Below are positions 53,346 to 64,000 of a DNA stretch of 64,000 nt, piece by piece. Both the position numbers and the translations under genes were made by a program. The notes below the pieces were generated by a model. The model was not told where the DNA came from. It ran no database searches and saw only the letters and a list, made by a program, of their open reading frames with translations. Location: NCBI GenBank assembly GCA_036784855.1, contig JAZDSV010000009.1:229001-293000 (forward strand). The letters are read 5' to 3'. Within the stretch, counting starts at the first letter, position 1. Each line of letters starts with the position of its first letter. Origin of the DNA: Aphelidium insulamus. Lineage: Eukaryota > Aphelidiomycota > Aphelidea > Aphelidiaceae.

Positions 53346-53493
53346 ACTCGGCATCTATCCACATTTGTCGTCACTGCTGTATAAACATCATTATAGTGGC
53401 CACACTACAAGTTGTTTAGTTTGTAAGTGGGTCTATTTAATCGACGATGAGCAGCCCGGATTGTGACACTACTGCGCCACTGCGTATATTGCA

Positions 53494-54126
53494 CTATAAG
53501 GGTCCATAATCACCGGGGTCCTTGTCGAACCAGGACTTGCCCTTCTTGCTCTTGTAACATTTCAAGTCGCCAAACTTTAGCTCGTAGAATACCTGTGCCT
53601 GTGGTTTGCCCGGCGTTGCAACTAGGCGTGGACATTGGCTGGTGGTCCCAACAAATCGTGCATGGCCTACGTAAGACGGCTGCTTGTCATTGTAGCGCGA
53701 GTCCGCGGAGCATTTCTCTACAGGCGCCAAATTTGCACGTGAGCCCGACCACCATCGCCACTTGCTGTTGGCGCCCGTGAGATCGTGTCTGTTCTCTGTG
53801 GTGTTTCGCGACTCGTAGCAAAACACCACTGCCGCGATCGGTCGGTTGTGCGCCGTGGCCACCTGCAGCGTGTTTTCCTCCGTGAAGCGCATCATCTGGA
53901 ACATGGCACGCTCAAAGCCAGTATCTTTGAACGGTGTGCTGTGTCTAATGGCTGTGAGCGGCGAGTGATTCTCGTCCAGCACGCGCACATTGAACTGCGC
54001 ATCCGAAGATATTCTTATCCAACACGCACCGCACGGGTTAAACGATGCGACCACTCCAGAGACAGCTAGACTGATGATCCCACACAATAATATGCCCAGT
54101 CCAAATGGGGCTGTTCGCGCGTGCAT
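53494..54126 (-). CDS. Secreted PCGxC protein A
   Basis: Intronless, 210 aa from the Met at 54126; an in-frame Met at 54243 would hide the signal. The signal peptide is FGLGILLCGIISLAVSGVVA. The mature N-terminus starts FNPCGACWIRISSDAQFNVRV, and the protein later has a Cys in FCYES, a SKWRWWSG block and C-terminal KLGDLKC-like YELKFGDLKCYKSKKG. It is paralogous to the gene at 54356 (shared PCG.C, .RFNV.V, SKWR, .VY.L..G..). No family is recognised. Confidence 0.6.
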   Translation of the reverse strand: MHARTAPFGLGILLCGIISLAVSGVVASFNPCGACWIRISSDAQFNVRVLDENHSPLTAIRHSTPFKDTGFERAMFQMMRFTEENTLQVATAHNRPIAAVVFCYESRNTTENRHDLTGANSKWRWWSGSRANLAPVEKCSADSRYNDKQPSYVGHARFVGTTSQCPRLVATPGKPQAQVFYELKFGDLKCYKSKKGKSWFDKDPGDYGPL

Positions 54127-54355
54127 AATAATTTCTTTTGGTTGAATCTGCTGAGAGCTATCGAGTGTTGCACAAGGCTGGCCAATCGAAGCGCGGCCAA
54201 AGTGGTACAGATTGCACTGACGCATGTACAAGCGTGACGACACAGTGAAGTTGACTGCGCTATTGAATTACATGTGTTTGAAGTCTCAATGTTCAAGAAA
54301 GTAATATCAACTGTTACTTAATTCATGAAGAACCGAGGTTATATTGACAATAACA

Positions 54356-54931
54356 CTAGGACTTGCTAATTTCGCCCAAGTTTAGCTTGTAGACGGTGTG
54401 GACGCGCACAGGATTCGTCTTGCACACTCCATCTAGACCGTGGCCCACCCATTGCGCACAGCTCGCTGCATACTTTGCCTTTGCTTTGTTCAAGTTGGTG
54501 CAGCGTGTCATCTTGATTTCTTTTTCCCTGTTCTTGCCCGTCTGTTTCATCAGCATGACGCGCCACTTGGACGCCGGATCACCAGAGCTGTCCTGATAGC
54601 CACTGGTAGACATGCCTTCGGAGCACATGACGTGCGCCGAGAATGGGTTGCCGCGCTGCACCGCCAGATGCAGTATGGGATTGGTCTGTCGCGAGTAGCC
54701 CACGATGGAGAAACAGCTGGCGAAGGTGTTGCCATCCGTGGTGGACAGGTCAATGCTGACGGGCTGGATGCTGCCGTTTTGCTCCACGCTGACGTTGAAC
54801 CGGCTCACGGCGGTGATGGTTACGGAGCACATGCCGCATGGTGGGACAGACGCGTAGGCGCCGCGCAGAAGCACATGTGCGCACAGTAATATGGACGTGG
54901 CGACAATTGATGTTGAGTGTATATACCGCAT
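54356..54931 (-). CDS. Secreted PCGxC protein B
   Basis: Intronless, 191 aa. The signal peptide STSIVATSILLCAHVLLRG is followed by VPPCGMCSVTITAVSRFNVSV. Shared landmarks with protein A: PCG.C motif, an AHVMC/AVVFC strand with GNPF/HNRP before it, SKWRVM/SKWRWW, and the final VHTVYKLNLGEI / VFYELKFGDL. Six or more cysteines are predicted to be disulphide-bonded. It follows the same strand as protein A, about 230 bp upstream, as a tandem pair. Function is unknown. Confidence 0.6.
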   Translation of the reverse strand: MRYIHSTSIVATSILLCAHVLLRGAYASVPPCGMCSVTITAVSRFNVSVEQNGSIQPVSIDLSTTDGNTFASCFSIVGYSRQTNPILHLAVQRGNPFSAHVMCSEGMSTSGYQDSSGDPASKWRVMLMKQTGKNREKEIKMTRCTNLNKAKAKYAASCAQWVGHGLDGVCKTNPVRVHTVYKLNLGEISKS

Positions 54932-55226
54932 ATTGAGGCTGTTCTATGAGTGTGCACGGGAGCAGAATGTAGATATGTTTAGCGCGCGTAAAAGTGAATG
55001 TGCGAAAGCGCGCCACTCAATCTCGCTTGCGGACACAAAGGTGACACAGGAGTGTTTCAAGTGTGTTTCACATGACGTATAGCCACGTGCTCACTGAATA
55101 ATATATAATATCTGTACCTAGTGGCGGTCCATTATACTGCTGATGAACGTGTGTGGCACGCGCATGTTGAGTCTGTTTGTTACTTTGTTCTTGTAAACTT
55201 GGTTCGATACACCGAGCAGCACGCGA

Positions 55227-56089
55227 ATGGGCGCGCCATCCCCGCTGGAAGAGACACTTGCCATAATCAAGCCGGATGCCGTTCAGCACGAGAACGAGAT
55301 TGTGCACGCGATTGTTCTGGCTGGCTTCCATGTCACGCGGGCAAGTTCAGTGTAACTTGCACGAATAAACGGATCTAATGAACATCTGCAGACAAAGCAC
55401 GTCCACCTCACCGTCGATCAGGCTATGGAGTTCTACAAGGAACATCAGTCGCGTGACTTTTACGACAAACTGGTGCACTTTATGAGCAGGCAAGATATTA
55501 TTTTGAGTAGAGCCATGTTCAAGTGCTGACATCCTAGTGGCCCAATCGTGGTGATGGTGCTGGTCAAAGTGAACGCTATTGCCGAGTGGCGTGCGCTGCT
55601 GGGACCGACAAACTCGATTGTAGCCCGCGAAAAAGCCCCGCAATCGTATGTCTACCAATAGCAATATTACTCGTGGCGGTTAACTCGCTGTAGGCTGCGC
55701 GCCCGTTTCGGCACAGACAACACTCGCAACGCTTGTCATGGAAGCGATTCTGCAACCAGTGCAAACCGTGAAATTCGCGCTTTCTTTGAGAACGGTAGGC
55801 TGGGCAGATTGTCTAAAGCGACGAACTAAATGTGTGTCTCTTCAGTAACGTTGGACCCGCTGCCACGCCAAGAAAAAGTTGCCGAATTCCTCGAGTCCAA
55901 ACTGTACCCGGTTCTCACTCAAGGATTGGCTGAACTAGCACGGGCGAAGCCAGCTGACCCCACGGTGCGTATATAAACAATCGAGTTGTTATGTAAACAC
56001 TTCTTATGTACGCTGCACAGCTATGGCTGGGCAACTGGCTACTACAGAACAATCCAAATCAGCCAAAGGTGATTGAGCCCGACGACTAA
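55227..56089 (+). CDS. NME5: NME5-type nucleoside diphosphate kinase (radial spoke)
   Basis: Six exons: 55227-55340, 55392-55489, 55538-55645, 55694-55794, 55846-55964 and 56021-56089, giving 202 aa (human NME5 212 aa). The NDK domain shows ETLAIIKPDAV, FMSSGPIVVMVLVK, LLGPTNSIVA, LRARFGTDNTRNACHGSDS with the active-site His in NACHGSD. The C-terminal Dpy-30 type segment reads LTQGLAELARAKPADPTLWLGNWLLQNNPNQPKV. This two-part layout is specific to NME5, a flagellar axoneme protein, so the organism very probably builds a cilium or flagellum. Introns 1 and 2 begin with GC (GCAAGT, GCAAGA); no in-frame GT donor gives an equally gapless alignment. Confidence 0.9.
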
Positions 56090-56175
56090 TCCTTTCACAG
56101 TTTGCCCATCCAATGGTCAACTTGGCTCTGAAAGAAATACATACATACACACTATATTCTTCATGGTGGCGGGAT

Positions 56176-57949
56176 CTAATTGCCCTTCATGCACTTCCAG
56201 ACTGACTCTAATTTGCGCCAGAAGCCAAGATCCCGCGGCTGAGGATATTATGTGTTAGAAAATGTATATACAAAGTAATATACCTGGTCAAGACCGCGGT
56301 AAGAGCGGCATCGCAGTGCGCCTACCAGCTCATCCGCATTCACAAACCCATCACCTATAAATTATTTTGCCGAAAAGATCATATCAACTCTGCTTTACCG
56401 TTCTCGTCAAACAGGTGGAACAGAACGTCAATCTGGGTGTCAGATAACTCGGCACCCGATGCCAGGAACAGCACGCGCTTCAGCTGCGGTCGGTTAAGGC
56501 CACCATCGCTCTGACCCTCCACCTGATGACGTAATGTTTAGTATTGAAATGGGAACAACGATTTATACCTCGGAAAATAACGACACCGCCTGGCTCACAA
56601 GCGACATGTTGTCTGTTACTCGGTCAAATGCTTCAAACTGCTTGAATGTGATCCGATCCTGCACCAAATGAGGTTAAGCCGTGAAGTTGAAGGCTTTGTA
56701 AAACCTTAGATTCTGCCAACGTATCAATCTTTTTCATATACTGGTCCAGCTTGTTGGGATGCGAGTACGTCAACACAGAGCACGCAAACTCTTTCACTCC
56801 AATATTGCTGCTGCCGGCAGACACGTGCTGATAGAATTCACACCGCAGCAAATCATGCTGCAAGCTGATAGTTCAAGTATTTTCTGACTTGCAATATTTC
56901 GAAACTTACGCTTTAACAAACTTTGCAAAATCCTTGTATGATAGCTGCTTGTCGCCTCGTCTACCAAACATTTTGGCCATCATGCCCGACAGCTGCGGTT
57001 CAGGTCCGCTCACAACTTCAATCACCTTTTCCCGGCTTCCAATGCGCTCATTGATGGAAGTGGAATGCGATCCAATTACTGGAATTATTAGAAAGGAAGT
57101 GGAAAGCGATGACTTACGGCGAGCAAATTCTCCATAGTCCAAACGGTCATTTCCATCCTTGTCCAGAATCTTGAATGCCAGTTCGAAAAAGTTTTCGGGA
57201 GCTTCAAAATCATTTCGGTATAAATACAATATGTGAGATTCGTCTCTTACTGCTAAGAACAGTGATGAAGAAGAGATACTCGTCGAACGAGATCCGCCCA
57301 TCGCCGTCAGTGTCGGCCATGGCGCTGATGTCGGCCACGGATACAAGCCACTGCCGACGTCAGTACCGTCAGCATGTGTATTATACACTTACTTCTTTGT
57401 TGTGCGGCTGTTCCACTGCATCTTGAGACTGCGATATGGCCGAGTAAGGCAGTAAGGAGCGAATGAAATCGGCTGGTGTCATGTAATAAGGCCCGTGGCC
57501 AGGCGGACCATCGCAAATCGACGCAAAGTACTGAAATACCTTGAGCGGGTGCGAGTACATGCGCAGTCGATTCTCTGTGCTAGTCAGTAGCGTCCGCAAA
57601 GTAGCCCACAGTATGCACCATAGAAGCCAACTTTGTCTCGTTTCCAGCGTTCGTACGCCGACATGGAAGCCGCGGACGGCGGTACGTGTGTCTCTTGCTG
57701 TGGCCAGATGTGAATGTATTGTAAACAAGATATGGATCATACGAGGCACTGCAGCGTCCTGCGGCGTCGAATGCCAGCCAACCCATGCGGAAAGGTGTCA
57801 GTGTTGTACAACCAGGTTACTGCGCACACCGTAGCCACAGTTCCCACAGTGACTGCAGCCCGTCCATATTGTCGATACCACGGTGTGGCCCTGCTGCCAA
57901 ATGTGCGACTAGCGGGGGGAAACCGCAACGAGTTGAGCTGTCGCCACAT
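56176..57949 (-). CDS. MICU1: MICU1-like mitochondrial calcium uptake EF-hand protein
   Basis: Eleven exons: 57949-57743, 57697-57619, 57574-57393, 57350-57251, 57201-57118, 57078-56910, 56864-56705, 56658-56569, 56522-56399, 56354-56284 and 56238-56176, giving 442 aa (human MICU1 476). Start 57949 (MWRQLNSLRFPPASR) gives a basic presequence, then a membrane-like segment VTVGTVATVCAVTWL. Hallmarks: ENRLRMYSHPLKVFQYFAS, MTPADFIRSL, EF-hand 1 DTDGDGRISFDEY, a degenerate middle EF region DKDGNDRLDYGEF, and EF-hand FDENGDGFVNADEL, with the C-terminal DLGFWRKLESVWKCMK. It gates the mitochondrial calcium uniporter. Alternative upstream in-frame Met at 58063. Confidence 0.85.
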
Positions 57950-58499
57950 TTGTGACAGTGAAGTTAAACGCTCGAACACAATTCGGCGACGGAAATCTGG
58001 CTCTGTAGAGGAATAGTGGTTATTTACTTTGTACTGCGATGTAATAAATACCTTTCCGAGCAATTATATCAAATGCGCCTTATTATGAACAAGCACGAAC
58101 AGAGTATGAACAGTTGGCATGTGTGCAGATGAAGTTTCGGTAAAGGGTTTATGTGAGAGATAAGTTGAGAGTATTTTAGTCTCTCTTGATTACGTGCCAC
58201 CATGAAAGAGGGTCGCTGCCACACTCACTGAGTTCTGACGGAAGCTGCAGAGTTATTAGCATCAGACAGTCAACCGAAACTGAGAGCAGATATACATACA
58301 GATACTACACCAACAGATAACTTTACCAAGTTGCTGCTACATTGCTGTCATGCAGCCAATCAGAGCGTTCACACGTGATCAAAGCATTTCTCAGTTGGCA
58401 GCTTGACGGTTATCGATTATTGCCGCCGGCGCCACTTTAACACTTTTGCACCTCTGCTCCGAGAGTGAGACATACATACATACATACATATAGGCCGAG
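57950..58499. promoter_or_regulatory. Divergent intergenic region
   Basis: About 550 bp between MICU1-like (minus) and the CTL transporter (plus). (CATA)n runs occur at 58471-58489 just before the CTL start. Nothing else was recognised. Confidence 0.35.
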
Positions 58500-60981
58500 A
58501 TGTCGGCGCAGTCACCTGCCTACAAGGATGGGGCGGCAGACAGCGACACCGATAATCAAGATGAACAGCTGTTGCCGTTACGCTCAAACGCCGCAGCCCA
58601 CACACAGCCAGCCGCCGCGCCAATGCTGTTTGGATTCGTCCAGCCGCCATTTGCCAACGTTGCCGCGACGCACCCCGCGATATCCACTCCCGCCGCCGCT
58701 CATCATTCATCCAGCCATGACGACGATTCCGTGCCGCTGCTTACCTCGTCGCTGGATGCGCGCCGACGTGATGGGAACGCAGAGTTGGACGCCATAACTG
58801 TGGGGACGCCGGCATCATCTGCACAGTCACCACACTCGCCGTTACAGTACGCACAGTCGGATGCGGGAACGGCCGCGTCATCGTCCGCCATGTTCTACTC
58901 GGCGTACTCCGCTGTCCCGCCCCGATCAGACATCATGCCTCCTACGGACCCGATGCCAAGCACCGCGACACGTTTCCCCGTGGCACAACATAGCCACAGT
59001 CAGCAGGGTCACAGTATGGATCGGCCCGGATTGATGGATACCGCTGTAGCCACCATCAAGCCGATGGAGATGAGTCGCATGAGCGTGCAAAGTGTCGACA
59101 TTTCTGGGCCATTGCAGCCTCCGCAACAGTCCAGGTGGACCTCCAGTTCGATCTATGCCGAGAAGCCCGTCCAGCATCAGCAACAACAGCGATTAGCTGC
59201 TACCAAGCCATCCATGGCATCTTCCCCTGCACCTGCTGAGTTCAACAAGCCATCTCTGTACCAGACGCTTCTAACCACCGCGCCCGATGACATGGACAAC
59301 GATGACGATCTCTATATCGACTCGGACAGTGCCGCTGTACCGCACCACGATCCCCGGAGACAATACCGCGATATCATCTATGGCACAGTCTACACCGTGG
59401 CCGTCACGTTAATGATTGTAATTGGCATTGTTTATGCGGCCACCGCGCAGGCAAGTGAATATGCCTTATGCAAATAATATACTAATGATTTAGCCGCTAT
59501 CAAGCGAGTTCAAGCAGTCGGCCGCGTACGCATTTGACCGCACTCGCTCTTACTTTACCGGGATCATTGTGGTGTCGGCTCTGGCGGGTATATTATGGCT
59601 CTGGGCACTCAAACGCTTCATCAAGGTACGCTTAATGTTTACAAAGTTATTATATTCATTAAAACCGCAGGTTGTGCTGTGGCTGACGGTGCTGCTGATT
59701 CCCGTGGGATTTATGGCTGTCGGAGTGTGGAGCATGCAGAGTGCATTTGCCAGTGACGCCGCCAATCCGTCACTTGAACCGCGATGGCTCATCCCCGAGT
59801 CGCTGATGTCATTTGGCGCCGCCGTGCTTTCATCGCTTCTCATACGGAGGCGCCATAAGGATATCGTGCGCGGAATTTCACTGGTGGAGTTGGCGTTCGA
59901 GGTGCTGCGTGACAATCCCACTGTGTTTGCCGTGTCGTTGGTGCTGCTTGTCGGTTACATCCTGTTCAGCGTGGTGTGGTTTCTTCTCTTCTCGCGCATC
60001 CTTCTCATGGGCCATATTGAGTCCTCCGGCGACGGTTCGCCTGCCAGCAGTATGTGTTTTCACAACAATGTATCTTTACTTGCTAACATGACTTTAGCCG
60101 TGCGCCAGTGGATACCGGATCCGTCCTCCAAGTGGCTCATATCGTACTTTATAATTGTTTATCTGTGGACATCGGCCATATTCACCTACATTGACCGGTG
60201 TGCTATCTCGGGTGCGGTGTGCGAATGGTACTTTCACCGCAACGATCCGCTGCGTAATGCTGTCAAACGAGATCTGGCGTGGCAGTCGCTCCGGCGTGCA
60301 GCCACGTTTAGCTTTGGTTCGATTTGTCTGGCCGGTTTGATAGTCACGGTGGCGGGTATTGTCAGGCGGGTAGCTCGGCAAATGCGACGAGTTGCTCGCT
60401 TTGGCGGTTCCACTGCAACATCATCTTCTGCATCGGCATCTGCCGCAGTGACTGTCGCGTCTCTGCCTGTCCGCCTTATTGGCCGTGCAATTGATGGCAT
60501 TGAGTACGCCGTCGAGGGCCTTAATTCGTATGCACTGGTGTACGTTGCGTACTCGGGCGACGGGTTTTGTCAGTCGGCTCGCAACTGTCTGCTGCTGATG
60601 CGGCGCAACCTGATATCGGCACTACTCATGGACACGGGAACAAAACTGGTGCTATCACTGGGGGTATATGTTATGGCCAGCGTGTCATTCATGGCCACCT
60701 ACAACTTTGCCGCGCACGTCACGCAGACACCGTACGCAATGGCCGTGTCTGCGTTTGGATGTGTGGTCCCATGGCTGATGCTCCGGTTCTGCACGTCGGT
60801 CCTGCAGCAGGTGATGGACGTGCTGTATGTGTGCTATGTGATTGACCTGGACACGGACAAGTGCCACTCGGTCGCGGCCAGGGAAATATTTGGCGGCGAC
60901 CAAACTCGGCCCGTATCTATCCCGATGCAGAACACTACGACAGAGAGAAAGGGCCCATCCCTGCTCCCCACTTTTTCATAG
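58500..60981 (+). CDS. Choline transporter-like protein (SLC44/Pns1)
   Basis: Four exons: 58500-59450, 59494-59625, 59671-60049 and 60098-60981, giving 781 aa. The first 290 residues are disordered and Ser/Pro/Ala-rich. About ten membrane helices follow, from YGTVYTVAVTLMIVIGIVYAA onward. The CTL signature region is visible: WTSAIFTYIDRCAISGAVCEWYFHR, GSICLAGLIVTVAGIVRR, SYALVYVAYSGDGFCQSARNC and the C-terminal VLYVCYVIDLDTD. Members move choline or related solutes, though yeast Pns1 is of unclear function. Intron 1 begins GC (GCAAGT at 59451) and has TACTAATGA just before its acceptor; the only nearby GT gives a wrong frame. Confidence 0.8.
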
Positions 60982-61154
60982 ATTATACAAGTTGTTCTCT
61001 CAGTGCTTGTGTTACCCGTTAGTTGTGTAACCTTGGTGAAACCATTGTGTAACTCTTGTGCAAATATTATTGGCAAATATGCTTGTGCCACGTCACACTA
61101 GAAATGGACATATATTCATCGCACTTTGGTCGACGTATTTTCAAAAACAATAAT

Positions 61155-63303
61155 ATGGTTTTGCTGAAAGCATTGGTAGCACATATTTGTGTCGCGGCCG
61201 TAGCGGCCACGGCTATTGTGAGTGAATTCGCATTCCAGTGTGTTAGCGTTAACTGTTAGATTAAACCAGTATGCAAAACCCAAGATTGCAAGAAGGAAGC
61301 TGATGAGCTAATGTCCTTGATGAATGCAACGGCAGATCCATGCGACGATTTCTACGAATACAGCTGCGGCAAGTGGATGACGGAGACGAAAATACCTGAC
61401 GGTGGCTCGTACGTGTTTGCGTATGAGAACGGGCTCGATATCCCGCACAAAATCTTGGAGTCGCCAGTGTCGGAAAACACCGACAACCCAATGTTCCCAC
61501 AAATGAAATCCTACTACGATGCATGTATGGATGAGAAAGAGCTGGACAAAGTCGGCTTGGATAATATCAAGCCCTTTATTGACGACATCGTGAAGAAGTT
61601 TCCATCCAAACTTGAGGACAACAGCCTAAACGATGTGTTGATTTATCTACGTGATATGACAATCTCTCCGCTTTTTCGATACTTTGCAATCCCTACCGGA
61701 GCGAAATTTGTTCGATACCAGTACGTCGCTGAACATTTTTTATCACCTTAATGCGAGCAGACCATTTTTACCTTATGGATCGATTGGGGCAAAGGATGAA
61801 CCCAAAGTTGTTTCGGCCTTCAGTCAAATTTTTGCGAGCGTTTTTGAAACAATACTTGATGATTCATTGATGAAAAAGGAAAACTTTAATGCAATCGCTG
61901 CCAACATAATGAAGCTTGACCATCAACTGGTTGCTGTGCGCCGAAGGTATGTTTTCCAATGTGCAAATCAAACACATCCCTTAACCATAAGTGGAAAATA
62001 CGATGGGACGTATCGCACCAGTGAACTGAATGGTCTTGGAGGCGGACTATTTGACATGGGCTCATATTTGAGATCACGTAACACTGATACAGCTATTTCA
62101 CAAGTTGTAATGCCATACAAGGAGTACTTTGGTGATATTTGGAATGTTATCCGCCAGCAGTCACCGGAAACGATTAAGCATTTCTTCTTGCTCCATTTCT
62201 TGCTCAACACTGGACTGGATGTCGGCAAAAAGTTTCGTAAACCTATTGAAGAGTTCTACACAATGCTGCAAATTTTTCCAAATAATTTTCCTCGCTGGAA
62301 GTACTGTGTCACAGCTACGGTCACTTTTTTCGATTTGGCATTTAGAAGATCATACGTATCATACTTGAAGCTGACGACTTCGGATGTTGACAAGGCGCGT
62401 GAATTACTTCACGGTATTCAGACAGTGTTCGCAGATCGGATTTCAAAGGTAGAATGGCTTGATCGAAACCGGCGTATTGCACTGTTGGAGAAGTTGGGCA
62501 ACCTGACAAGCGTTATTGCTATATCCGATAAGCTGATGGATGATCAATTTTTGCAAAACTATTATGCCCCGCTTCAATTCGACAAGAGCAATTATTTTGC
62601 TACTGTCATTTCGGCTTACCGATTTTTGCAACTCGTCCTCGCAAACGACGTGAAGTACAGCGGCATCGAGTCTATGACTCAGCCATATATGTTCAACGCG
62701 TACTATGAGCCACCCTCAAACAAAGTTGTTCTCCAGGCTTCGCTATTTCAGTACGCGTTTTTTTCCTCCAAACACACCAAGATGTTTCAATATGCTGGCT
62801 TGGGGGCAATTGTCGGCCACGAGCTCACCCATGGATATATCGCCCCTTTTCTCCAGCGCACTCCCAATTTTGATGCTGCTACGTGGAACAGCAACAAATA
62901 CGACAAGGTCGTGCAATGTTTTCATGATCAATACAGCAAATTTTTAATGCCGGTCACTGGAACAAAATTGAACGCGGACCTAATTCTAAGTGAAGCCATG
63001 CCAGACAATAATGGGTTGCATATTGCGTGGGATGCATGGAAGAAATCCTGGGACAATTCCGCGGCTCTTGCACTTCCAAAACTATCAGCTTTCACCCAAG
63101 AACAGCTCTTCTTTATACGATACGGCCAAAATTTTTGCACCAAGGGCAACAAAGATTTCTATGCAGCCATCGCTCAAGACCCTCATCCACCGGCAAATGC
63201 CCGCGCCAACGGCGCCGTCATGAACATGAAAGAGTTTGCCACGGCATTCAACTGCAAGCCGAAATCACCCATGAACCCTCCCACCAAGTGCCAGCTATAT
63301 TAA
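61155..63303 (+). CDS. Secreted M13 (neprilysin-type) metallopeptidase
   Basis: Three exons: 61155-61217, 61260-61720 and 61761-63303, giving 688 aa. A cleavable signal peptide (LLKALVAHICVAAVAATA) replaces the usual membrane anchor. The M13 N-domain starts CDDFYEYSCGKW. The catalytic domain has NAYYEPPSNKVVLQASLFQ, the zinc site GHELTHGY, and SEAMPDNNG (third ligand Glu and the Asp of E-x3-D, usually ENIADNGG). It ends PPTKCQLY (usual KC.VW). All zinc ligands appear intact. The acceptor of exon 3 is a GAGCAG tandem, giving a three-base choice. Such secreted peptidases may degrade host peptides; that is inference. Confidence 0.85.
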
Positions 63304-63362
63304 CAAAGAAATAAAAATTCTCCGCATCATTTTCCTGCCTTGCTTCTTAATTCATAATTCAC

Positions 63363-64000
63363 ATGGTGGCAATTGATGACAACGCGTGCGCACAACTGCA
63401 GCGAGTGCTGTGCGACGCGTCCGCACCACTCCCGCACCGATTCCGCGCCCTGTTCACCCTAAAGTCCACAAATTCTTGCGCTGCCGTGGATGCCATTGCT
63501 GCCGGTACGCTGCCTGCGCAGGTAGCTTGACAACTATTCACAGCACATAGCATTCAGTGATGAGAGCGCGCTGCTTAAGCACGAGTTGGCCTACTGCCTG
63601 GGCCAGATGGGCAACCCGTACGCGCTGCCAGTACTCATGCGTATACTGAACGATCGCACTCAAGAGTCTATGGTTCGCCACGAGGTATAGTTATCTTTGA
63701 TGTGAATTTAATCATATCCCGCGGCTCAACAGGCAGGCCGCCGAGGCCATGGGTGCCATCGGGGACCCCAGCGCGACGAGCATACTGGAAAAGTACGCGC
63801 TGATGGAGGACGATGTGTCGGTGCGCGAGACGTGCGAGCTAGCACTGAGTAAACTGCACCACGATGCATCCGACGCCGCTTGCAGCAACAATAATAAGAA
63901 TAAGAGTGCGATATACTCGTCGGTGGACCCGGCGCCTCCATTCGCCGAGGGCGGCGATATCGCCAAACTGCGCGCGCTGCTAATGAACACTGAGCGCACG
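63363..64000 (+). CDS. DOHH: Deoxyhypusine hydroxylase, 5' part
   Basis: Exons 63363-63504, 63551-63684 and 63737 onward; the gene runs off the window in frame. HEAT-like repeats with metal ligands are evident: [33 protein letters not shown] (the HE pairs that bind the di-iron centre) and [16 protein letters not shown], followed by [10 protein letters not shown], the linker between the two HEAT halves. DOHH completes hypusine on eIF5A. About 180 residues are present of a usual total near 300. The acceptor of exon 3 is the second of two AGs (CAGGCAG), the in-frame one. Confidence 0.9.

Overview
This is a compact eukaryotic nuclear segment. Most of the roughly 37 genes are split by many short introns (mostly 43-70 nt, GT-AG with some GC-AG, often with CTAAC or TACTAAT-like branch sites), and intergenic gaps are small. 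Housekeeping homologues point to a flagellated, aerobic opisthokont, probably an early-diverging zoosporic fungus or fungus-like parasite. There is an NME5/radial-spoke NDK (axoneme), COQ7, a PET100-like factor and MICU (respiring mitochondria), a MOCS2A-like protein (molybdenum cofactor), a single C2H2 finger of a type I associate with fungi, and a SWEET sugar transporter. The organism itself cannot be named from the sequence. I derived exon boundaries by joining conserved protein segments at splice sites; they are models, not transcripts.

Layout. 0.4-6.2 kb: RNA polymerase I subunit A49, a secreted ankyrin protein (minus), a broken protein kinase, a CCDC43-like protein and a small mitochondrial-type protein. 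6.2-14.7 kb: two tandem ABCG transporters with a cysteine-rich ectodomain, separated by two paralogous secreted basic proteins. 14.9-17.6 kb: two secreted ankyrin proteins, the second disrupted. 17.6-23.2 kb: RNase PH-type exosome subunit (RRP46-like), an unknown secreted protein, SWEET, a twin-hairpin element and a GT2-like glycosyltransferase. 23.8-31.6 kb: MAK5/DDX24 helicase, WDR83, ARL2BP, MRE11. 32.0-39.9 kb: an array of secreted eight-cysteine proteins lying between and among PET100, COQ7 and a phosphatidylinositol transfer protein (PITP). The array contains truncated COQ7 and PITP copies that record its duplication. 40.1-52.9 kb: 4E-T-like protein, coiled-coil protein, BUD22, MPDU1-like PQ-loop protein, SET-domain protein, MOCS2A, C2H2 protein, Myb-repeat protein. 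53.5-54.9 kb: a pair of secreted PCGxC proteins. 55.2-64.0 kb: NME5, MICU1-like, choline-transporter-like protein, a secreted M13 metallopeptidase and the 5' part of deoxyhypusine hydroxylase.

The most interesting part is the secretome embedded among housekeeping genes. Four families of predicted secreted proteins (eight-cysteine, basic bZIP-like, PCGxC, ankyrin) sit as local pairs or arrays. The eight-cysteine array appears to have spread by a tandem duplication whose breakpoints lie in COQ7 exon 1 and PITP intron 1. Each duplicate effector thereby carries a copy of the COQ7 divergent promoter. Two of those promoters remain nearly identical although the proteins have diverged strongly.
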